A stretch of DNA of 64,000 nt from Sorghum bicolor (lineage: Eukaryota > Streptophyta > Magnoliopsida > Poales > Poaceae). Where the stretch lies: positions 13,530,083 through 13,594,082 of the forward strand of contig NC_012875.2 of NCBI RefSeq assembly GCF_000003195.3, written 5' to 3'. Under the pieces are notes generated by a model. The model was given only the letters and a program-made list of their open reading frames with translations, ran no database searches and was not told the origin of the DNA. The translations under genes were made by a program, and so were the position numbers. Of this stretch, positions 36,860 to 47,072 are shown one piece after another (position 1 is the first letter of the stretch; each line of letters begins with the position of its first letter).

Positions 36860-38410
36860 ATGTTTAAGAAGGTGAAGAATGCAGGAAGAGCTCTCAAGAA
36901 CATTGGTACAAGGAGTTGAGCTCGACACTCCTCACAGCCATAAGAGATGAGCGTCGACCCGACACCCACACAAGCTCCATCATCTTCATCAGGTCAGCAA
37001 GTTAAGGTCCTTCTCAAGATAGGAGACCTTGGACTGAAGACCCGAAGAGAGAAGGAAGTCTATCAGCAATTGAAGAACAAAGATTTCATTCACACCCCTA
37101 CTATCGATCCAATCTTACTACAAGAAACAGGTATGGACACTGAATTTGACTTAATTTTCCAGATGTTAGGTTGGATAAATTTTTGGAATATAACTGAGCT
37201 GGGTTCTCGTCTTCTCACCCTCGAATTTCTTTGCACTTTACAATACTATGAGGGGAGAATTGTTTTTCGGATGTTTAAACAAGAAATTATGTTATCTTGG
37301 AGAGAACTGAGCGACCATCTTGGTTTCTCTTCAAGATGCATCCTGAACATTGACTCCGATTTACCCAATTTTGAGAGACACCAGTTTTGGAGAGAAATAT
37401 CTAGAGATAATTTTTACAGTCAAGCCCGAACCAGTGACATGGAACACCCTACTCTTAGGATGTTCCACAAATGGCTTGGGTACAATCTTTTCTATCGTAA
37501 TGATATTAGGAAAGTAAGAGTAGGAGATTTACAACTTTTATATGCTGCTATTAGTAAAATACCCACTTCACCTGTTACACTATTAGTTTCACATTGGCTT
37601 AGTATACCTAGTCTTCAGGGACCAGTAGGATGTACTTCACTTATCGCTCGTCTAGCTTCTAATCTTCACTTACTAGAAAACTCATCGTTGGATTTCATAG
37701 AAGAATTAAGAATTTATCATGGCTATGACACATTTAGACAAGCTCGGATGTTAAAGAAAGAGGGAAATGTAATGTATATGCTATATGATGATAAAGGCAA
37801 GATTCGGTTACCTAACCCGAACCTTGGCCTCTACATTGTGCAAAACTTTTTGATTGAGATTGCAGCAACACCAGTGAACCAGAGAACTCCACAGCGAGTG
37901 GCTTCCGAAAGGATAACCACTCACCGAGAACGCACCTGGTATGGAGCTGACCCTGAAGAAGCAGTGCACCTGCATTATTGTGATTACAACCCTTGAGTCC
38001 TTCGAGACCCATGGGCTCGACATGCGCAACCACAAGAGCCAACAGAAGAGACATGGCCGGAGAGCCAAGATCACCAGTGGACAAACCCGCCTTTTCATAC
38101 GGGCAGGTACTCCACTGATCCATACGGAGCTTCAGGATCCAGACCTCCGCCCCAATTTGATGCAGGACGATACTCCGACGCCTCCTACGCTTTCACAAAT
38201 GACTACTATCAAGAGGCCGGTGCTTTCTTCACTCGTACCGACAACACCCTCCTCGACATCCAGAATACGCAAGCAGAACATGGAAGACTCCTGGAAGAAC
38301 AACAAAAATGGAACCAGGACCATGTAGCTGCAGTAGAAGAGCTGAGACAAGATACAACAACAATGAACGACAACATTACAACCATGATGCGGTTCTGGAA
38401 CATCGGGTAA
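36860..38410 (+). pseudogene. ATHILA ORF-1/env-like gene (element B)
   Basis: The main open stretch (36947-37996, 349 codons) resembles the ATHILA ORF-1 family (PF03078) found in the env position of Athila elements: R-E-K-E-V-Y-x-x-L..., a hydrophobic G-W-x-N-F-W region, and W-R-E-L-S-D-H-L-G-F. The likely original start is ATG 36860, whose frame meets TGA (36917-36919) and TAA before reaching 36947. After TGA 37994-37996 the same frame stays open for 137 more codons to TAA 38408-38410, with a Gln/Glu-rich, coiled-coil-like end. I see at least three nonsense codons and no frameshift. Function is unknown; no convincing signal peptide was seen in the degraded N-terminus. Confidence 0.72.
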
Positions 38411-39937
38411 GACCGACGGCAACATCTAGCTTGGGGGAGTTCCTCCCCAATTTATCAAGTAAGTTTCTATTTACTCTTCTTATTTATTCTTTTCTATTTT
38501 ATCTTAAGGAGAAAAAAAATTTAGAAAACCAAATAAATATTTTCTTGCTTTAATTTACTGCATTTTAATAAACATGAAAATAAAATAAAAAGAGTGTGTA
38601 GATAAGTGTGCTTTATTTTTCTGCTAAGTTTAATCTCTAAAAATATATATATATAAAGACCAAAAAGATGCATGATGGAAATGATGAACAATTGCTCTGT
38701 TTGCTTACTTACAAGTACCTAGCTTTTATATTAGAATTCTTCCAGGAATTACTAAAACTAAAATTACTATCTTTGGGAAGCATAAAACTAAAGTCTAGGT
38801 AAGAGAAAGGCATGATATAAAGTTGAGCTACTGTTTATCCTGTTTCTACTACACTAAGTTCTGGAGATTTATTTTGAAAACTTACAAATCACATGATGAG
38901 TTCCTAGCATACAAAACTACCTACCACAGCCATACTTCCTATAACATCTTTTACTATATTCACATTGAGTTTGATCGAGCTGTGTAGACCCTTAGGAGCT
39001 TTTCATGTGGTTAAATTAAGATATTCACTTGCACACATCGACCACAGCATCCATCATTAATCATTAAAATTGCTAAAAATATTTTTACTCACTGTCCCGA
39101 ATATTATTATTCTCTCTCTCTAAAAAGATTCAATGCAGAAGAGGCATGGGTTATGCAAAAATATGCGAGGAAATAAAAAGGGGCAAGTGCCCGGAACCTC
39201 GATAAAGAAAAAAAAGAGTGAGACGAGAGGTAAAAATGGACAAGTGTCCGAAGTAGAATTAGGGGTACAAAGATGCCCACTTGAGCGGAAAAAATGGACA
39301 AGTGTCCGACAGTAGAATTAGGGGTATCTACCACCCACCTGAAAAAAAAGAGAAAAAAGAAAGAAAAGATAGCCCATGTTTTCCAAAAGCAAAGATCAAA
39401 GAAGAGGAGAGATAGCAATATGAGGAGCAATGAGAACTAAGTTTTATTAACACTTATACATTTTCACCATCACTATCATTTACTCCACCACACATGCACA
39501 TCTTGATTTAATTATATGCTGAGTTCCTTTGGATCCATGGCTCAATTAGACAATATATGTATGAGCTGTTTTTCACTCCTATGAGCTCCACTTAAATATT
39601 CCATTAGCTATAGGTAAGTGACATTATGGTAAGGATCCACAAATACCACATATAGAGAGACTTGAGAGAATCATTGCTGGGAACTCTGAGTTTTATTTTG
39701 AAAACTTATAAAAAACTCTAGAACAAAGGTGAAGTATAGACAGGAGGGATAGTGCTTGACTTAACTATTTTGTCTTTTGATTACTTAATACTTAAGTGCA
39801 GGTTCTAAACTCCATAACACTTCACTCTAATCTGGAAGAATTTTATGTAAAAGCATGTGTGCCTGTCAGGAAAGAAAACATCGAAGCAACTCCTGATCCG
39901 TCTGAGTTTAGCTGTTTGCTCAGGGACGAGCAAAGGG
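38411..39937 (+). other. 3' untranslated region of element B
   Basis: No coding frame. It opens with a PPT-like AGCTTGGGGGAG at 38428-38439. A direct repeat at about 39231-39268 and 39292-39328 shares ATGGACAAGTGTCCGA and GTAGAATTAGGGGTA. Much of the rest is AT-rich. Confidence 0.6.
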
Positions 39938-39953
39938 TAAGCTTGGGGGAGTT
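39938..39953 (+). promoter_or_regulatory. Polypurine tract of element B
   Basis: TAAGCTTGGGGGAGTT lies directly upstream of the 3' LTR start TGTTGACGG. Confidence 0.85.
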
Positions 39954-41466
39954 TGTTGACGGTCCTTAAGTACTAAAATTAATAATCAAATAAACATGAA
40001 AAAGGATCAATATGAAACAAACATCTAGAATTAGGGTTTTATCTGACAGAATTCCACGAGTTTTGGTGTTTATCTATTTCTGCAGGGGTTTATCAGAAAA
40101 TATGGAGAGAAGGCCCACATGTCATGTTTACAACGAGATAATTACGTGCCGCGCAATTTTCCTCAATCTAGAAGAATGCAGAAGCCACGGGAACGAACGA
40201 GAAGGGATTCGGGCTCGGGGGCAGGGCGCCCGCCCACCCCCCTTGGGCGGCCGCCCAGGGTAGCAGTCCAATCAGGACTCTGCTTCGGGACTACGCTCCA
40301 CCGACCTAAAGGATCAATCTAAACCATATAATCTATGTCGGTTTGATCCAATGGCTCACGTTCACTTGAGGGGACGATAAAACCAGACCCCCTGGCCCCT
40401 GGATGAGAGAGGAGAAATCAATATTAAGAGGTAGCCATCAAAGTTAGGGTTTAGAGCTTCTCTCCCACAGAGAATTAGAATTAGCTACTCCCTAATCCTT
40501 CAAGTTTAGAGGTTGATTAGATAGCAATTAGAGAAGTAGAGCACTACGCTCTCGATTCGGATCTTGGGTAATAAAGATTGGTATTATTCATATCTTTCTC
40601 TAATTCTTTCTTCTAATTGCATTATGTCTCTAATTATTATGTTCTTAGTTTGCTCTAGTTCTATATTTGATATAGTTCTAATTGATAATGAGTTTATGTA
40701 TAAGTTTGCAAATCGCTTAGCTCTTGACGCGAGGGAGTTAGGTGATAGATCATATTTGAGCGTGGTGCTTAGATGTTATTTATCTGCAAATGTATCCTAT
40801 TGGCCGGGTTGTGTGGTAGTTCGCGATAGTGACAGCTTCGTTGATTCTTATATAGTCCACCCTCCGTTGATAGGACAGGCAGAACCGGTATTGTGGAGTA
40901 AGTCATGCGATGCTCTGATTTACTTTATGAATGTTCCTTATACATGAATGAAGAGTCTTTTATGCTATATATGATCTTGTAGATAACTAGAGTAGATTAT
41001 GACTTAGTAGTTAGTAGATAACTTAGAATCCATTCTCTAGGTAATCCAACATCACCTACATATATGAGGAGTAGTCTATTTTCTAATCGCTGTGTTATCT
41101 ACCCATGAACTTATAATTCATTATCATTATCTTTATGGTTTACCCTCTGCTAAAGTATGTGACTGTGTGACGAGTTTATCATTAGTAATCATGTTCTTGC
41201 AAGTTTATCTCTAGTTTATGCCTTGATAGATTTTGCCCCTTTGATTTAATTTCATCTTCTTGAGATCCCTTGAGCAAAATTATAAATAACGATACCTGGA
41301 ATACTTATCCTGGTGAAATGCTACAATGAGGTGTTTTATCTATGCGCTTGCGGATAGAATAGATTATTTTCTAGAGAGCCTTTACATTTATAAATACCTT
41401 TGTACACTCTGGCGCCACGCTAGGGATGACAACCTAGTATCTAAGTGGTGTTAGCTAGTGTCAACA
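39954..41466 (+). repeat. 3' LTR of element B (1513 bp)
   Basis: TGTTGACGG...GTCAACA, with TG...CA ends inside a short inverted repeat. Nearly identical to the surviving 5' LTR, so the insertion is fairly recent. Confidence 0.92.
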
Positions 41467-43706
41467 CTTATCATGCAAAACCGCGTTTTTAATTGAAAAT
41501 TTTAAATTTTGATTTGTTTTAAGCAACCTCGGATGGAAAAACTCTCTAAATAAACTTTGTAGATCTCAAAAAGTTATGAAACTTTGTAGTCGATAACAAT
41601 TTGTTTTGAAATCATCTTGTCATGCAAAAACTACATTTGAATTTCTTAAATTTGAAAATTCTTTGTCGAGTGTTTTTCTTTGACACTCGGAAAAGACCTT
41701 TTTTGCCGAGTGTCAAAAATAAAACACTCGGCAAAGAAAATTTCAAATCGAATTTTGAAGGCCTTAACGAATTCAAATCAAAAAGTTTTTAACTACAAAG
41801 TTGTATAAATTCTCAAGATCTACAACATTTACTTTGATCATTTCTTTATTTGACAAAACCAAAACAAATTTATTTATAAATTTTACATCTCTCTCTTATA
41901 GTTTATGAAACTACAAGACAGATATATAAGATTTTAGAAAAATATTAGAATCACCATGTCGGATGAACATATGACAAAATAACCTAAATAAACTATGTAG
42001 ATCTTGAGAAGTTATGAAATTTTGTATTTGGCAACTTTTTTATTTGAGTTCATCTTGTCATGGAAAACCACGTTTTTAATTGAAAATTTTAAATTTTGAT
42101 TTTTTTTAAACAACCTCGGATGGAATACTCTCTAAATAAACTTTGTAGATCTGAAAAAGTTATGAAACTTTATAGTTGATAACTATTTGTTTCGAAATCA
42201 TCTTGTCATGCAAAAACTATATTTGAATTTCTTAAATTTTAAAATTCTTTGCCGAGTGTTTTTCTTTGACACTCGGCAAAGACCTTCTTTGCCGAGTGTC
42301 AAAAATAAAACACTCGGCAAGGAAAATTTCAAATCAAATTTTGAAGGCCTAGACGAATTCAAATTAAAAAGTTTTTAACTACAAAGTTGTATAACTTCTC
42401 AAGATCTACAACATTTATTTTGATCATTTCTTTATTTGACAAAGCCAAAATAAATTTATTTACAAATTTTACATCTCTCTCTTATAGTTTATGAAACTAC
42501 AAGAGAGATATATAAGATTTTAGAAAAATATTAGAATCACCATGTCGGATGAACATATGACAAAATAACCTAAATAAACTCTGTAGATCTTGAGAAGTTA
42601 TGAAATTTTGTATTTGGCAACTTTTTTATTTGAGTTCATCTTGTCATGCAAAACCGCGTTTTTAATTGAAAATTTTAAATTTTGATTTGTTTTAAACAAC
42701 CTCGGATGGAAAAACTCTCTAAATAAACTTTGTAGATCTCAAAAAGTTATGAAACTTTGTAGTTGATAATTTTTTGTTTTGAAATCATCTTGCCATACAA
42801 AAACTAAATTTGAATTTCTTAAATTTGAAAATGCTTTGCCTAGTGTTTTTCTTTGACACTCGGCAAAGACCTTCTTGGCCCACTGTTAAAAATAAAACAC
42901 TCGGCAAAGAAAATTTCAAATCGAATTTTGAAGGCCTAAACAAATTCAAATCAAAAAGTTTTTAACTACAAAGTTGTATAACTTCTCAAGATCTACAACA
43001 TTTATTTTGATCATTTCTTTATCTGACAAAGCCAACATAAATTTATTTACAAATTTTACATCTCTCTTATAGTTTATGAAACTACAAGAGAGATATATAC
43101 GATTTTAGAGAAATATTAAAATCACCATGTCGGATGAACATATGACAAAATAACCTAAATAAACTCTGTAGATCTTGAGAAGTTATGAAATTTTGTATTT
43201 GGCAACCTTTTTATTTGAGTTCATCTTGTCATGCAAAACTACGTTTTAATTGAAAATTTTAAATTTTGATTTTTTTAAACAACCTCGGATGAAAAAACTC
43301 TCTAAATAAACTTTGTAGATCACAAAAAATTATGAAACTTTGTAGTTGATAACTTTTTGTTTTGAAATCATCTTATCATGCACAAACTATATTTGAATTT
43401 CTTAAATTTGAAAATTCTTTGCCGAGTGTTTTTCGTCGACACTCGGCAAAGACCTTCTTTGCCGAGTGTCAAACATAAAACACTCGGCAAAGGAAATTTC
43501 AAATCGAATTTTGAAGGCCTTAACGAATTCAAATCAAAAAGTTTTTAACTACAAAGTTGTATAAATTCTCATGATCTACAACATTTATTTTGATCATTTT
43601 TTTATTTGACAAAGCCAAAACAAATTTATTTACAAATTTTACATCTCTCTCTTATAGTTTATGAAACTACAAGAGAGATATATAAGATTTTAGAAAAATA
43701 TTAGAA
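41467..43706. repeat. TTTGCCGAGTGT palindromic array, segment 4
   Basis: Nearly four units with the 12-mer near 41665, 42250, 42835 and 43420. It ends within a unit where TGTAACACCC of LTR A1 begins. Some arms are mutated (TTTGCCTAGTGT, CTTGGCCCACTGT). Confidence 0.8.
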
Positions 43707-45877
43707 TGTAACACCCTAAAAATTCTCTTGTTTTAAATAGTTGAATTTAATTTATTGAGTCAATTTTGTGAGCATCAAAATATAGGAAAAGTAAATAAAT
43801 TTTGGGAAATTAAAATTAAGTTTAAGTTTAGAATAATATTTTTGTTGCATGCATGCTGGTGCATTTTATTGTGATGTTTGTTAAGAAAACAAAATGTCTT
43901 TTGCTCAAGAATTTTTTTGAAGAAAAAGAAATGCTATTGGAAAATGTGTTTGAAAAAGAAAATTGAAATTCTTTTCCTCCCCCTCCTCTTCTTCTTTCGG
44001 CCTTTTGGCCCAGTCCCCCCCCCCCCCGCGCCCTCTCCCCCTTTCTCCTTCCTGGGCCGGGCCCAGCCGACCTCCTTTCCCTTCCCCTCTCTCGCACCGC
44101 CCGCCCCTGCTCCCTCCCTCTCCCCCTACTGGAACCGCAACCTGAGCCGGCCCCCGCTCCCCCACGACCCTCCTCTCTCCCCCGCGCCTCGCGTTAAAGT
44201 GGGCAGAGCCGCGCCAAACTGTCCTCCCCCTCCCATTCCTTTCCCCTCGCTCCTTCTCCACTCGCGTGGGCTCTGAGAAGCATCGCCAAAGCGCCGCCGG
44301 CGACCTCCACGTGAAATCCATCGAATCGAGCCTTTCTCGCCCGCTTCTTCGCGCTGGTGAGCTCCCCTCTTCCTCCGCTTCGTCCTCGTCTAATTTCCTC
44401 ACGAAACGAAGCGCTCATCCGTGCTAGCCGTGTGCTCCGGCCATGGAGCGTGCCACTCGGGCGCCCCCCGGCCGCGCTAGGGCCTTAGTTGGACTCGCCT
44501 TCACTTCCTCTTTCGCCCGGTGCATTCGGAATTGGAAACCGAGCCCTGTAGCGCTCGGGAGACCTACTCCGGCGAGCTCCTCGCCGCCGGCAATGGAGCT
44601 CCGCCGCGTCCTCTCCCTGCTCCGGCAGCCGCGCTCTCCCCCCTCTCTCTCATTTTTTTTCTTCTCATCTCAGCCGTTGAAATCCAATCCAACGATCCAG
44701 AGCGCCCGATACCCCTTCGGGTTCCTTTTTGTTAAAGAAACCACCTAGAACTTAGTATTTGTACCCGCAGTCCTTAGCGTATTCGTTAGAATTGCACCTT
44801 GCTGATTAGGAAGCGTAAACTCCATCGGTTTAGGTCAAAACGCGCTTTCAGAAATTTACAGATTTGCCCCTGCATTGTTTTGGCCATAAAATATTCGTTT
44901 TAGCTCCGATTTGACCCGTTCAAATTGCGTTAGATTCATAATTAAATTCTCTACATGTTAGTACCACTGTTACTGTAGTTTGAAACTTTTTATTTTTAGG
45001 CTTAGGTTTAATTAATTAAATTGCTATAGAAAATCGCTGTAAATTCGTAACTTTGTCGTTTAAGCTCCGATTTTCGTGATCTTCGTATTCATGTGATCGT
45101 AGCAAAACGTACGTTCTGTTTTTAGATATTTTATTTTGTTTTTTTATCTGTTGGTGTACTGTTCTAATTAAAGGATTGTTTGCTTGTATGTTTGGAACTT
45201 GGATGTGTGTTGTTGTGTGGTGTCGATTGAGCGCAGACGGTGACGTGACCGTGTGTGATCCGTTTACTCCGAGGGGCAGCAGGACCAGTAGGAGCAATTG
45301 GATCAAGCCAAGTATAGCATTTGGGTTTTAATTCTATGACCATGATCTTATGACTAGATTAATATAAAGCAACAAATGATAATAATGACTTTTTAGCAAC
45401 TTGAGGATTTATTCGTAAGTGATTACCGGGATGAAAGTGCAACCAAGAGGGCTATGATGGCTCTGGCTTTAGTCAAGTATGAGTAATTTTTTTAGCTGGT
45501 TAGTGGTTACCCGTGTGGCGCAAATGGGGGATAGCAGACCGTGGATTCCCTGCGGGGTAGAATCACACGGACTGACTACCAAAACCAAGCGGCGCTAACT
45601 TGTTAGACGAACCATTGAAAGACTTCATAGTGAACCTTGCCGGCCTCCCTTGGAAGGGGGTTAAGAGGTTAGCTACCTTGGGCGAAAGGGTAAATCATGT
45701 CTCATGGGTAAAGATGTACGACTTCTGTAGAGTGTTTAATAAACTGGTATACTAGCCGTGCTCACGGTCACGAGCGGCCTTGGGGATTCTTACATTAAGG
45801 GTGATGAATCTTGTTGTGTTAAGAAACTCATTGTTTATTGTTTAATGCTCTATATTATTTATGTCACATTGATCATG
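43707..45877 (+). repeat. Tekay-like LTR A1, left part
   Basis: Starts TGTAACACCCT directly after array sequence. Its layout matches the copy 1 and 2 LTRs in reverse: AT-rich start, GC/CT-rich block (43970-44720), then the conserved block (45600-45790). It is interrupted by element C and continues at 57976. Overlapping open frames on both strands of the CT-rich block have no recognisable domain and are treated as chance. Confidence 0.8.
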
Positions 45878-45878
45878 A
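45472..45878 (+). repeat. Left copy of a 407 bp direct duplication flanking element C
   Basis: I found no mismatch with 57976-58382 when reading the two against each other. Both are A1 LTR sequence. They flank element C as a target-site duplication would, but are about 80 times longer than the usual 5 bp. Confidence 0.9.
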
Positions 45879-46328
45879 AACCCCTATACCCTTACGGCTA
45901 GACTTGGGCCAGGAGGCTTGGCCCATTACGAGACGAGTTCAAGGCTTGATCCGACAACCTGGAGTTTCGCGCAAGGAAACAAGATGTGGAGATCAAGCAG
46001 GATTCTAGTCGGTTAGAATAGGAATTGATATCGAATTATCCATGGCAATTGTAACCGACTAGGATTAGTTTCCAGATCTGTAACCCTGCCCTCCAGACTA
46101 TATAAGGAGGGGCAAGGGACCCCCCTACGGCACATCATATTCTCTCAACACAAATCAATACAACCAGACGCAGGACGTAGGTATTACGCCAACTCGGCGG
46201 CCGAACCTGGATAAAAAGCTTGTCCGTGTCTTGCGTCACCATCAAGTTCGTAGTTTGCGCACCGTCTACCGATAAACTACTACCGTGGGTATACCCCAAG
46301 GTAGACTGCCGACTAGCTTTCGTCGACA
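45878..46328 (+). repeat. 5' LTR of element C (first 11 bp missing)
   Basis: Begins AAACCCCTATACCC, matching 3' LTR position 12 onward, and ends GTCGACA beside the PBS. The preceding bases are duplicated A1 sequence. Confidence 0.9.
46099..46105 (+). promoter_or_regulatory. TATA box of element C 5' LTR
   Basis: TATATAA in CAGACTATATAAGGAGGGGC, the only strong TATA in the LTR; also at 57746-57752 in the 3' LTR. Confidence 0.75.
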
Positions 46329-46329
46329 G

Positions 46330-46347
46330 TGGCGCGCCAGGTAGGGG
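46330..46347 (+). promoter_or_regulatory. Primer binding site of element C
   Basis: TGGCGCGCCAGGTAGGGG starts one base after the LTR, the form commonly seen in grass Tat-type elements. I do not assign the tRNA with certainty. Confidence 0.8.
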
Positions 46348-46376
46348 GTGTGCGTGCAACTTTTCCGGCGAACAAG

Positions 46377-47072
46377 ATGGTCACGATCCCAGCTTCCGCG
46401 ACCGTGCCCGAAGGCCTCACGTTCACCGTCGGCCAGATCACGTGGACGACGTGCAACGGCGGTTTTGCGACCACGGTTCCGAAAGAGATCCAGATCCAAT
46501 CTGAGATCACGCCGTCTCCGACCACACGCGTGACGGCACCAAGCTCCCGACCACCGTTCCCGCTCTACAGGGGAAAGGAGATCGACTGCTCGGGCCTCCT
46601 CCAAGCGCTCGATCGCGCTGACTCCAAGCTACTCGAAGTCTCCCAACTAATAGATGGAGTTCTGCGCCGGCCCGACCAAGCTGCTCGAGCGGATTTTTCG
46701 AAATTCCGCCGGCCAACTCGTGTCGCCACACACGAACGGCTGGGAACGTCCCTGACGATAACCTCGACCCCCTCAGGACGATCCGCCGAGCTCAAAAAGG
46801 AAGACTATCCTTGCGGCCTGAGCAACTCGGCCTCTGTTTACTCACAGCATGTCCAATCCGTTTTTAGCAAAGCGGGCTGGTCGCCGACAAGGAACAATCG
46901 TCACCATGTCAACATGGTGACCATCCGAGAGCTACGGGACGGCCAGGTTTCTAGCACCAACTCAAGCACCGGCTCCGTCCCCACCGAGGTTGTGAATACC
47001 GAAGACGAGGGCTACGACCTGGATTTTCCTTCACACCCTCCGGGTTTCGACCGATTCCCGATATTCCCCCCC
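46377..47072 (+). CDS. gag N-terminal part (element C), up to a C7 frame break
   Basis: The first ATG after the PBS is 46377. The frame encodes about 230 residues rich in Ser, Thr and Pro, ending in an F-P-x-F-P-P motif at the C run 47066-47072. Beyond it the plausible gag sequence is in the -1 frame, although the original frame stays open to 47363. Either one C has been lost (mutation or sequencing error), or C-CCC-CCC acts as a -1 slippery heptamer; its register fits the X-XXY-YYZ rule exactly. No known domain is recognised in this N-terminal part. Confidence 0.65.

Larger units (their letters stand above)
32314..41466 (+). mobile_element. Athila-type Ty3-gypsy element B (no RT/integrase, 5' LTR truncated)
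   Basis: Plus-strand element: partial 5' LTR, tRNA-Asp PBS, gag, damaged protease, ATHILA-ORF1/env-like gene, PPT and a full 3' LTR ending TCAACA at 41466. No RT, RNase H or integrase motif is visible between protease and the env-like gene, so it is non-autonomous. The first 134 bp of the 5' LTR are missing: array sequence joins it through the shared hexamer GTTTAT (32314-32319). The array resumes about 190 bp further along its unit at 41467, so host and element sequence were lost together. Confidence 0.88.

Noticed and set aside
37941..38327. Overlapping 128-codon plus frame after the env-like gene
   Set aside because: The env-like frame itself continues in another register to 38410 with a coherent C-terminus, so this is a shadow.
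7464..43706. CRISPR array
   Set aside because: The repeat period is ~585 bp with palindromic units and no unique short spacers, in a plant genome full of retrotransposons.
43878..44748. Possible host gene exon in the CT-rich block of LTR A1
   Set aside because: Frames on both strands are compositionally driven (Pro/Arg/Ser-rich), no domain is visible, and the block corresponds in position to the GC-rich region of the other LTRs.
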